Below, piece after piece: positions 40,995 to 50,427 of a DNA stretch of 64,000 nt (positions are counted from its first letter, which is position 1; each line of letters begins with the position of its first letter). Origin of the DNA: Aralia elata. Taxonomy: Eukaryota > Streptophyta > Magnoliopsida > Apiales > Araliaceae. The stretch lies in NCBI GenBank assembly GCA_034770075.1, contig CM068380.1, positions 25,565,638 through 25,629,637 on the forward strand. Reading direction: 5' to 3'. A program made the position numbers and the translations under genes. Below the pieces are notes generated by a model. It ran no database searches, was not told the origin of the DNA, and saw only the letters and a list, made by a program, of their open reading frames with translations.

Positions 40995-41325
40995 GCGAAG
41001 CATGTCAGCGAAACGCCGACAACACGCCAGCAGCAGCACGCCCAGCAGCCCAGTCAGGCAGTAGGCGCGGGCGCAGCAGGCGCCGCGCGGGCGCGCGCGC
41101 CCCAGGCGCAGCACATGTGCGCTAGCACTCGGCGTTGGCTTGGGCGCTGGCAGGCGGCAGGCGCGGGCGCGGCGAGCGGACGCGGGCGCGCGCAGCAGGC
41201 GCTAGGCGCAGCGGGCGTAGCAGGCGGGCGGACGAGCAGCAAGTGGCACGCGGGCTGGGCGCCCAGCAGGCGCGCGCGGGCGCGCCCCATGCTGTGCGGC
41301 CGCACCAGGCAGCTGGGGCATGAAC
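40995..41325. repeat. GC-rich low-complexity spacer
   Basis: Between gag-pol and the third ORF lies about 330 bp of GGCGCGGGCGC and CAGCAGGCG words, similar in texture to the LTR array but not in clear register. The old Athila lacks it. No coding frame is credible. Confidence 0.75.
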
Positions 41326-41787
41326 TTTTTAAAGCTTCATTTGGCTCATTTAATTCCACCCATTCTTATATCTCTCTCCTCTAACTCTTTAGCCAACTTG
41401 CATGCTTTGTTCCCAAAGTAATTTTCGTGCATCATTACTTCAAATTGGCACCCAATCACGACAACCAATCATCAATTTCATCTTCTAACTTGGATTTTAT
41501 CATGAATTTGAAGGTTTTTGAAAGATTTCCATGGCTTTTCTAATGTTTTCCAAGTAAAGGTAACTAAGGGCTTTAAGTTGTAATTTTTCTTGCTTGGGTG
41601 CTGTGTTTTGGTGATTTTTATTAGCAGGTACATATCTAGCTCCCATTGCAAGGCTTTGTGGAGGGTTAGGCGTGCTACCCATTGAACTTACAACTGCGAT
41701 TCTAAAGAGTGCACACCATCTGTTCGATCATTTGTCTGTGTGAGGATTCTTGGCTATTTTGGGAAATTTGATCGAAGTTTTTTTGGT

Positions 41788-43074
41788 ATGGCTCCCAAAC
41801 GTCAACGGGGTGAAAATTCATCATCCAAACCAACCATAGCCTATGACAAGAAAAAGTTCGTTAGTGCGGAGGCATCCGAGCGTTACCACACTATCATGGC
41901 CACCAAAACATTAATTCCTGAGAGGGGTATTCTTCCACACGAGACTAATGAATTTGGCATTGCTAACATAATTGAGGAAAGGGGATGGCAGACTTTCGCC
42001 GCACAACCCGAGCCCGCATGTATTTCAATCGTCCGAGAGTTTTATGCCAATGCCATGGAGGCTGACGATTATGTAGTCATGGTTCGGGGCAAAATGGTGT
42101 CTTTTGGCAAGCGAAGCATTGAAGAATATTATAAACTTCCTCGAAGCCATGGCACGGATGAGCTCACTAGGTTGGGAACCGAAAAGCCTAATTGGAATGA
42201 AATTATTGCAACCTTATGTAAGCCTGGCGCCCGGTGGACAATGAAAGGGGACGAGCCATTGCATCTACGACAGGGTGATTTAAGCAAGTATGGGAAGGCT
42301 TGGTTATACTTCATAAACGCCAAGCTTTGGCCAACCACCCACGCAACACAAGTGATTCCGATGCGGGCACTGATCTTATTTACCTTGGTTACGGGGCGTA
42401 GCATCAACGTGGGTAGACTGATTCGCAATTCCATAGTGCAAAATGCTAACGGAAAGTCTACAGGTGGATTGCCACACCCATCACTGATCTGTGGTTTATG
42501 CAAGTTGGCAAAGGTCAAGTGGAACACAAGTGAGATACTTCAACCCCCCTTGACGCCTATCGACAGCCAAGCTATTCGCCACTACAAGGTTTGGAGGGGT
42601 GGGGCGCCGGAGGAGCATGGTGCTGGATACTTACCTTCATTGCATCCTCCAGAAACTGAGGAAGATGAGGCCAACCCACCACTTAGCATCGAGCACCATG
42701 AGCCATCTAGCTCTTCAATTGACGTACTTATTGCTGAGATGCGTGAGCTTCGGCGCGAAAATCAAGAGATGAGGGCTGAAATGCAGCGGAATGCGCAAGA
42801 AAGAGAAAAGGAAGCCCGAGAGCGGGAACGTGAACATAGGCGCATGTCTAGGCGCATTAATCATTCGATTCAACAGGTCAATTCATTGTGTAATTATACT
42901 TCCGATTTTTATAAGGCTACCACACAGGTGATCAACAACAACGGGTTCAATACCGGGCCCCTTGCAGTCCAATTCCCAACGACACCTACGTTCCCGGAAT
43001 ATGACCTTGATTCGAGTGATGATGGAACTGGAGGCAACCACGCAAGTAGCAACAGTGCGGATGGCGTTGCTTGA
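41788..43074 (+). CDS. Athila third ORF, plant transposon protein
   Basis: 428 residues from ATG at 41788 (MAPKRQRGENSSSKP). A basic start is followed by a globular region (about 30-280; FVSAEASERYHTIMATKTLI, REFYANAMEADDYVVMVRGK, GRSINVGRLIRNSIVQNANG) resembling the 'putative plant transposon protein' domain found 3' of pol in Athila-type elements. A Pro/Glu-rich hinge and a charged coiled coil follow (about 311-365; EMRELRRENQEMRAEMQRNA), then an acidic Ser/Asp tail. There is no signal peptide or membrane helix, so the older label 'env-like' does not fit this protein. The position matches the third gene of Athila, which may be expressed from a spliced or separate transcript. Function is unknown. 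A regulatory or RNA/DNA-binding role is only a guess. Confidence 0.85.
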   Translation: MAPKRQRGENSSSKPTIAYDKKKFVSAEASERYHTIMATKTLIPERGILPHETNEFGIANIIEERGWQTFAAQPEPACISIVREFYANAMEADDYVVMVRGKMVSFGKRSIEEYYKLPRSHGTDELTRLGTEKPNWNEIIATLCKPGARWTMKGDEPLHLRQGDLSKYGKAWLYFINAKLWPTTHATQVIPMRALILFTLVTGRSINVGRLIRNSIVQNANGKSTGGLPHPSLICGLCKLAKVKWNTSEILQPPLTPIDSQAIRHYKVWRGGAPEEHGAGYLPSLHPPETEEDEANPPLSIEHHEPSSSSIDVLIAEMRELRRENQEMRAEMQRNAQEREKEAREREREHRRMSRRINHSIQQVNSLCNYTSDFYKATTQVINNNGFNTGPLAVQFPTTPTFPEYDLDSSDDGTGGNHASSNSADGVA

Positions 43075-43138
43075 TTACCCTCAGTGAAGTTTTTTATTTT
43101 AATTCTGTCTATTATGAACATCGAGGGCTATGTTTATT

Positions 43139-43460
43139 TTAAGTTTGGGGGTGGTAGTATAATGTAGTATTTTATTTCGTCTAAGTCGTGTCATGCTACA
43201 AGAACGGCCAATGATATTCTGCTAGTTATTGTGTTTTCATCTAAGGTAAGGCTTGAGCATGTTTAGTTACTTCTTAACATTCTGGCTAACCACTCTACTC
43301 TTGTTATTTCAGCTCCTCTTGTACACTGTGTACTTGTTTAGTTAGTTAGTATTGAGAAATCTCATTTACTTAAACGCTTGGGGGATTATACTTGAAATGT
43401 ACTGAACTCACGTCTGCAACCTTTTATGCTTATTTTAGACTTTCATATAAGTTTGGGGGT
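43139..43460 (+). repeat. Two internal polypurine-like tracts
   Basis: TTAAGTTTGGGGGTGGT at about 43139 and ATAAGTTTGGGGGTAAT at about 43447 copy the terminal tract at 44104. The old Athila has equivalents at 29055 and 29418 in the same order. An A-rich tract of about 55 bases follows the second copy. Confidence 0.7.
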
Positions 43461-43701
43461 AATAATGGAAAAAAAAAAAAGAGAAAGAGAAAAGAAAAAA
43501 AAAATTAATAAATTTATATTATTGGTTGACCAAGTTTAATTACGTGGCCATTGCTACTCGAGTTAATAGATCCTCAGGGGTGTTTTACACCTAATGCCCT
43601 AAAGCCATCTGGCTTGGGAGTCATTGATCAAGCACTCGTTACATGGGTAGCTCTGAATAGCCTAATGTGATTAGACATTGCACGGTCATGCAATTAGTTA
43701 A

Positions 43702-43730
43702 GGTGAGACGGAGCGTAAAACGCACTCACC
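43702..43730 (+). other. Single-copy 3' hairpin (covarying)
   Basis: GGTGAG, ACGGA, GCGT, AAA, ACGC, A, CTCACC: a two-part stem-loop with perfect outer and inner stems, homologous to the four-copy array in the old Athila at 29500-29644. Confidence 0.75.
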
Positions 43731-44103
43731 AGTGTGATTACTCACTACTGCAATAATCCCTTGGGAACCCCCTTTCTTTTATGGTCGTCTTGTTTGGTAT
43801 TTATCAAGGTAATGATGAGTCTGTAGATTTATAGTATAACCCCTCATATATTGAGTTCATGAGTTAGCTCTTTCCTAACTCGCATAAATAGATAGCACAC
43901 TCACACACACACATTGCTGAGATCTTGAGTAGCAGTGAGTTTAGAAATTTTGTTTAGTTGTAACTTTACGTTGTTCTTAGGCCCCTTTTGATCTTTTTCC
44001 TTTGAGGCCAATTCTTGGAGTCGTTCTCTTCTAATTCAGTTGTTGGTTGTGTTTATGTTAATAAATTAGTATATCTATGTTTACTTGAGGACAAGCAAAG
44101 ATT

Positions 44104-44119
44104 TAAGTTTGGGGGTATT
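44104..44119 (+). promoter_or_regulatory. Polypurine tract, young Athila
   Basis: TAAGTTTGGGGGTATT directly before the 3' LTR start TGATGAGTGCG. Primes plus-strand cDNA synthesis in Ty3 elements. Confidence 0.85.
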
Positions 44120-46349
44120 TGATGAGTGCGTTTTATACACACAATTTGGGTACTTTTGGCCTTGATAATTTGCAAGTCTTTAGGTACTTTATATGGTTTT
44201 TATGTAATTTTATCTTATTTCTACATAAATTAGTTTTTAGTTAATTTTACATGTTTTATGTTGCTTTGATGCATTTTTATTATGTTTGTAGGAATTGAAA
44301 TAAAGACCGCTCGGATCGCCGTTTGTATTGACTAAATGTCCGTGCCCCGGACGTCTGTGCCCGAATGGTAGTATGATGGAAATTTACGCTTGGCGACGCT
44401 CGGTACTTATTTTGACAACATTTGGTAATTGGGCGTGCACGGCGTCGGAAAGCGTGCACGGCGTGCGGCGTCGGCCAAGCCACGTGGGCAAGCCCATGCC
44501 TAGATTTCCGTGCCCGGATGATAACACGGTGAAAATTTATGTTTGGCGATGCTCGGGGCTTAATTTGATGACATTCGGAAGTTGGGCGTGCACGGCGTTG
44601 GGTTGCGTGCACGGCGTGCGGCGTTGACCAAGTCGCGGGCACGGCGTGCGGCAGGCGGGGCGCCAGCGTGCGGCCCAGGCGCTGGGCGCGGGCGCATGGG
44701 CGCGGCGTGCGGGCGCGCGCTGGGCGTGTGGGCGCTGGGCAGCCTCGGCAGCCTCGGCGTTGGGCGCGCGTGCGCGCGCGAGGCTCGGCGGACTCGGCAG
44801 CTCGGCAGTTGGGCGTGTGGCCAGCGTGCGGCCCAGGCGCTGGGCGCGGGCGCGCGCGCTGGCGTGCGGGCGCGCGGCGCTGGCGTGCGGAGCGGCAGGC
44901 GTGGGCGTGCGGCCAGCGTGCGGCCCAGGCGCTGGGCGCGGGCGCGCGCGCTGGCGTGCGGGCGCGGGCGTGCGGAGCGGCAGGCGTGGGCGTGCGGCCA
45001 GCGTGCGGCCCAGGCGCTGGGCGCGGGCGCGCGCGCTGGCGTGCGGGCGCGGGCGTGCGGGGCGGCAGTCGGGCGTGCGGCCCAGGCGCTGGGCGCGGGC
45101 GCGCGCGCTGGCGTGCGGGCGCGCAACGCCGTGCTGAGTGCGATCTGACACAACCATAGTGCGATCTGAGCTCCATTTTGTCCGATTTTGGCTAGGGTTT
45201 CTTGATGGAGGCTATAAATAATATCTTCTAAGCTACATATCAGGTATCTAGAGAGAGAGAGGCTACAAAATACATCAACCAACAGAGCTCAAGGCTGCAA
45301 ATCAAGCTAAATCAAGCCTAAAGCCAAGGAACTCAGTCAAGAAGAATTGCAAGGCCAAGGTGGAGAGTTGGAAACCATCAGCAACCAAAGGAACACCAAC
45401 TCAACAGCTCCAAAAGTGGTTTCATTTCTAGATTTCTATCTTCTTTGTAATTCGAATTTGACAATGTATCAATTGAAAATGATGTTTATTGTAGCTATAA
45501 TGAACTAACCTTCTATTCTAAGATTGCAATGGAACCCAACACTTAATTTGAATTGAATTCTCTCTCTATTGATTTTAGTTATGCATGTGTGAATTGATTG
45601 TCATAACCTTTGCTTCTAGATTAATTGCTTGGCCCGTAATTACCGTGGGAACCTATATGAACTTGACGAACGGATTATAGGTTAAGACCTAGTTATGATA
45701 ACATGCGAAAGTATAGATTGTTGTGGGTTATTAATTGGATTAAGTGACGTGTGTCTTATTAATTATCTGCAATAATAGGTATCTTGATAGTAGTTGAGAT
45801 AGATATATACCTAATTACCGCATGCAACCTATTGAGAATCTAGTCTTAATGACTTCCGACGTGAAAGTTGGTAATTGAAGGGAGGATTATTTAGATTTGG
45901 TGACACGTGTCTAGTAATCATTCCTAAAATTAGTCTCTTGATAGTGTATAGGATAGACATATACCTATACACCGCTTAGGAAGATTCGTGATTGACCATC
46001 GACAGAGGCTCTTATGTAGTTTTGACTTCTCGGTTGTCAATTCGTATGCTATAACTAAATGAAAAGAGAGAGTTAGGAGATTCAAATGACGTGTTGGGGG
46101 AAATTGTAATCTTAGACCCTCTTATCTTGATATTTTACCGCACTTTACTCATTATTTGACTTGTGAACTCAACCAATCAACAAATTATCAAATCTTCATT
46201 GTTTAAATTAGATCAATTTGATAGACGATTGGTACTTGGTTATTATTTGTCACAATTCCCTGTGGGTTCGACTCATATCTTATCATATATTACTTGTTGA
46301 CCGTGTATACTTGCACGTGTGTGTTTATCGATAGCTAAATCGACCAACA
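44120..46349 (+). mobile_element. 3' LTR of young Athila
   Basis: 2,230 bp, 92 bp longer than the 5' LTR. It has one more GC-array unit (five versus four of GCGGCCCAGGCGCTGGGCGC) and a 15-bp segment, CTAGATTAATTGCTT-like, near 45615. TATA box at 45213-45220. Confidence 0.95.
44580..45130. repeat. CpG-rich tandem array in 3' LTR
   Basis: Five copies of GCGGCCCAGGCGCTGGGCGC with GGCGCGCGCGCTGGCGTGCG linkers. The period is about 80-95 bp in the distal part. The copy number differs from the 5' LTR. Confidence 0.9.
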
Positions 46350-46599
46350 CTACACTCTCATTTCTTGAGAAGAATAATGGAACAAAAAGGAAAATAGTGA
46401 GCACAAATATCCCAGTAAAGAATATCATGACTAAGATAATAAATAATAAATTATCTTTAGTCTTCAACAGGGATAAATCTGACAAAATAGAATAGACAAC
46501 AAGTTTAGATTAACAACTGCAGCGAAAAATAACAATCAATTAAGAGGGTAAAATAGATCATAATGTCCACAATCTTCACCATCAATATTCTATCCTTGT

Positions 46600-46920
46600 A
46601 ACACCATTCAACAGTTTCTGCAAATCAACAGTTTATTTTTGCATTACAGGCCAAATATATTCATTTGTAATACCAATCAACAATTTATGCAAATTAACAG
46701 TTTATCTTTGCACTACGGGCCAAAGATATTCATTTGTAATACCAATGGTCATGATCATGCCAATTAACAATCCATCTTTACACTACAGGTCAAAGAGAAC
46801 TGTCACCACATCCTTTGTCTGTAACACCAAAAGTTATGATCATACCAATTCATAGTTCTTAGTTATAATCATGCTAATCAACGGTTACTCTTTGCACTAC
46901 GGCCAAAGAGAACTTTTCAC
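46600..46920. repeat. Degenerate 75-90 bp repeats in Tekay LTR
   Basis: Three to four copies of a unit containing TTTGCACTACGGGCCAAAGA, TAACACCAA and AATCAACAGTT-like words. Confidence 0.75.
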
Positions 46921-47784
46921 TATAATTTAAGTCTGAAGATTATGACAATGATATAAAGGAGGAATAAAAATAATAAGAATAATAAGATCAAGAACAAACA
47001 TTAGAGATTTGTAATTTAATTTGTCCAGAGTCCAAGAATGTCCAAATTGTCAATATGATATCCAGAAATTCGATTATAGTTCAAGAATATAATAAATAAG
47101 GTTCACAATTCAATTATAACGTGTAAAACGCAATAGGAAGATTCATGTGAAAAGATATTAGATGAAGTACGTGTAAAGTGCAATAGAAATATTCAGGTGA
47201 AAAGATATTAGATGAAACAAATTCACCGTTTGAGGATAACGTTATAGAAATAAATGATAATATCTTACCATAATTTTAGGAGTATGAAAGAAATGATATC
47301 ATTTACCTTAGCACGTGACTAGATGTTGCTTTCTATGAAATTGATCAATCTATATGTATATTTATAATTAGACTAGTAATTATCACATATAAGTTTAATG
47401 GGGTATACTAACTTCAAAATGGACTTGATGGTATCAATTTGTGTAGTGTACAAAATAGAGTATTTCAAAATAACTTTTAAAAAAAATAAATAATATTTCA
47501 AAACAACCTTCTAGAGGAAGCTTTTCAAAATAAATCTTCTAAAGGAAGAGTTGTAAAAACTGTGTGATATGTGTGGGTGCTTATGTAACTATTATAAAAA
47601 CTCACCTGAACAGTTGGTGCACCAAAACTTAAGACAACCTTAGCACCTCAAAGACACTTATACTAATGATTTAGAGAGTAGAAAGGAATATTAAGCAAGA
47701 GAGTTATGAAAATCCTTCTGTCAAACCCCCTATTTATAGCAAAAACTAAACCCAATTCAATATCACCACACATTACACATTTTA

Positions 47785-48005
47785 GGGCACTTTTAATCTA
47801 TATCGTTCATCACTAATCCACACGTTACACATTTTAGATAACTTTTAATCTACACTATCCATCACCTATTAACACGTTACACATTTTTAGAACACACGTT
47901 ATACACTTTAGAACTATTTCTACACATGTTTTACACTTCAAGACACACGTTACACATTTTAGGACTATTCTTACACATGTTTCACACTTCAAGACACATT
48001 TTAAG
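47785..48005. repeat. CACGTTACACATTTTAG repeats
   Basis: At least seven degenerate copies of CACGTTACACATTTTAG and its variants, spaced about 20-50 bases apart, downstream of the LTR start and upstream (in plus coordinates, beyond) of the TATA box. Possible enhancer repeats. Confidence 0.75.
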
Positions 48006-48234
48006 ATTATTATTCCTTATTACTCACCATTATTATTATAAATCTATTTTTTATATTATTGTATTAATGTATTAGTATCACAGATATTATATACTAGCAA
48101 TTCTGGCAACCAGATCGTTCTCAGGAAAGAGAAAGGCCTTCCATATAAACGGCGCGCAATTAAATAGCCCCTTTTCTCGGCAGAACTTCTAGACATTACC
48201 AACAATGCTAACTAATTTAATAATATCATTTCAA

Positions 48235-48655
48235 ATAATATGAGTTACTATGCCGTGATAATTATTGATTTAATAATGTGAAATACTGTGCAGTTATTAC
48301 TGTGATAATTATTGAGTTAATAATATAAAATACTATGCAATTGTCACTATAGCAATTATTGAACCAATAATATGAAATACTATGCAGTAACTACTGTCGT
48401 AGTTATTGAATTAATAATATGAAACACTGTGTGACTACTACTATAGCAATTATTGAATCAATGATATAAAATACTACGTGATTGTTACTGTAGCAATTAT
48501 TGAATGAAATACTGAGTGGTTACTACTGTAGCAATTATTGAATCAATAATCAGAAATATTGTGCAATACCATGTGCTACTGTGGAATACCGTGTACTACT
48601 GTGGAGTATCGCGTGCTACTGTGGAATAACGCGTGCTACTGTTCTTTTATTACTG
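48235..48655. repeat. 60-bp TA-rich tandem repeats
   Basis: About seven copies of a unit with ATTATTGAATCAATAATAT, GAAATACTGTGC and TTACTGTAGCA, ending in a shorter-period run of GTGCTACTGTGGAATA. Confidence 0.8.
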
Positions 48656-48938
48656 GGTATTTAAACAATCAACGATAAAAGTTCTGTCGCCAATTTTTTT
48701 TAAAAGGTTATTACTATTGCTTTCTATATCCGATAATTATTTCGTTGTGGGGTCCACTAATGATTCGTTATTTCGGCACCGTCGTACGAATATTCCCCGA
48801 TAAAATGAATATTCCCCGACATACTGTTTATTTCCTATAATTTGTATATATTACCCATAACTATAACATTTATTAAATCAACACTTTACTATTTAGAAGA
48901 AAAATTAAGTCTTATTCATAAAAAGTTGGGGTCTTACA

Positions 48939-50373
48939 TGACTAAAGCTTAGGAGATTGTGCTTTAATCCATCAGCATAGGCTACCTTGCTAAATGAGAT
49001 AGCTCTATTGCTTATTAAATCATAGCATTTGGTTTTCCCAAAGTTGTTGTCTCTAAAGACAATTGTTAGACCATCTTTAGCCTTAAATTCTGATAGAAGA
49101 GCCTTATTGCCAGTCGTGTGCCTAGAGCACTCACTATCGAGATACTAGATTGATTCAGATCTCCTTGGTACCTCACTGATGTCGATCACTCGACGATCAG
49201 TGGTTGTGCTGGAATCTTCTTTTATGGCCATCAGGCATAGATTTACAACTTAAGGTTCTTCATCATCATTAGAGTCTGAGTTGGAATCACTTTCAGATTC
49301 ACTCCATGATCCTTCAGCTACATAACCTTTATCTTTCTTATTTTGTTTCTTGTATCTTTTGTGTTATTTCTTTTCATAGGACTTCTTTTTATCCTTATTG
49401 ATATCTTCATGCCGAGTTTTAGTACACTCTGCAATGAAGTGACCAGGTTTCTTGCAGTTGTAGCAAAGATCTTTGTCTTGTTCTCTGCTGCTGTTACCTT
49501 TGTTAAAGTTGTTCCTTGGCCTCCAACTGCTTCTTTTCTTCATGAACTTCCTTAGCCTTCGAGCGAGTACGGCTATGTCTTCATCCTCGTCAGCTTTTTC
49601 TTGATCATCATCTTCATCATTCTCAGCTTGAACTCTGGGAGCAGCTTCAGAAGCTTTGAGTGCTACTCCTTTGCCTTTTCTTTTGTTTTCTGAGAGAGTT
49701 TCTACTCTTTGGTTCAGCTCAAGCTCATAGGTGAGAAGATTACCATAGAGCTTATGCACAATCATCTCATGTAGAATTTTTGGCTCTCTAATGGCAGTGG
49801 TCTTAGCGTCCCATTTACTTGGAAGAGCTCTCATGAACTTTATGTTCAGGTCTTTGTTAGGATAAACTTTGTCGTAGGATCACAAGGAGTTAAGCATCAT
49901 ATTAAAGCGTTCATAAGTGGTAGTAATGTTCTCTCTAGAGATATGAGAAAACATTTCATATTGCTGAGTTAAGAGAGATTGTTTGTTCTTTCTAACTTTT
50001 TTGTGCCCTCATGCATTACTAATAGGGCTTCTCAGACTTCTTTAGCAATGGTGCCATTTACAACATTTTCAAAGAGTTCATCTTCTAGTATCATGAATAG
50101 AATATTCTTAGCCCTCTTGTCCAGTTGCACCAACTTCTTTTCATTCTCTGTCCATTCTATCCTTTGTTTGACAACTACTTTATTGGGATCATCAGTTATT
50201 GGAGCTAGCTTGGTAGGAACATATGGACCATTCAGGATAGTGTCAAATAAATCATCATCGATCGCGTCCATATATGCCTCCAAACGTACTTTCCAGTTAA
50301 TAAACTTTTCTCTATTTAAGAGAGGTGGTTTGTTTCCTCCACCAAGCTCAGAACTGGTTTTATTTAGTGCCAT
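48939..50373 (-). pseudogene. Copia gag and early pol, broken
   Basis: The minus-strand ATG at 50373 gives MALNKTSSELGGGNKPPLLN, then REKFINWKVRLEAYM, a copia Gag of the UBN2 type. A stop at 50032 and frame changes follow, then LPSKWDAKTTAIREPKIL and ETLSENKRKGKGVAL, and an intact zinc knuckle CYNCKKPGHFIAEC (about 49455). Beyond a stop come degraded protease (YLDSECSRHTTGN) and the integrase-proximal GLKHNLLS. The sequence ends exactly where the Tekay-like LTR starts at 48938, so that element inserted here. The remainder of copia pol is not in the window. Confidence 0.85.
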
Positions 50374-50413
50374 ATATCAACACAAAGTTTAAGCTTTATG
50401 TTTGTGAGAACCT

Positions 50414-50425
50414 GCTCTGATACCA
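50414..50425 (-). promoter_or_regulatory. Copia primer-binding site (iMet)
   Basis: Minus-strand TGGTATCAGAGC, two bases from the LTR end at 50428. Confidence 0.85.
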
Positions 50426-50427
50426 CT

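Larger units (their letters stand above)
33201..46349 (+). mobile_element. Complete young Athila retrotransposon
   Basis: 13.1 kb. 5' LTR 33201-35338, tRNA-Asp primer site 35345, gag-pol 35465-40807, third ORF 41788-43074, polypurine tract 44104, 3' LTR 44120-46349. Flanking 5-bp duplication CTACA at 33196-33200 and 46350-46354. Outside the GC-rich array I see about five substitutions, all transitions, plus one 15-bp indel between the LTRs, so the insertion is recent. All coding and cis parts needed for movement appear present. Confidence 0.95.
46350..48938 (-). mobile_element. Tekay-like 5' LTR, part 2
   Basis: Continuation of the LTR broken at 33200. Starts on the minus strand with TGTAAGACCCC at 48938. 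Total LTR is about 2.79 kb, with ends TGTAA and TCACA. A TATA box lies near 47727-47745 (minus GCTATAAATAGGG). Three tandem-repeat patches lie at 46600-46920, 47785-48005 and 48235-48655. Its outer end lies inside copia coding sequence. Confidence 0.8.

Noticed and set aside
41788..43074. Retroviral envelope protein
   Set aside because: No signal peptide, transmembrane helix or cysteine-rich ectodomain. A coiled coil and soluble composition argue otherwise.
48235..48655. CRISPR-like array (regular repeats)
   Set aside because: Units are degenerate and contiguous without unique spacers, there are no cas genes, and the DNA is eukaryotic. It is an LTR tandem repeat.
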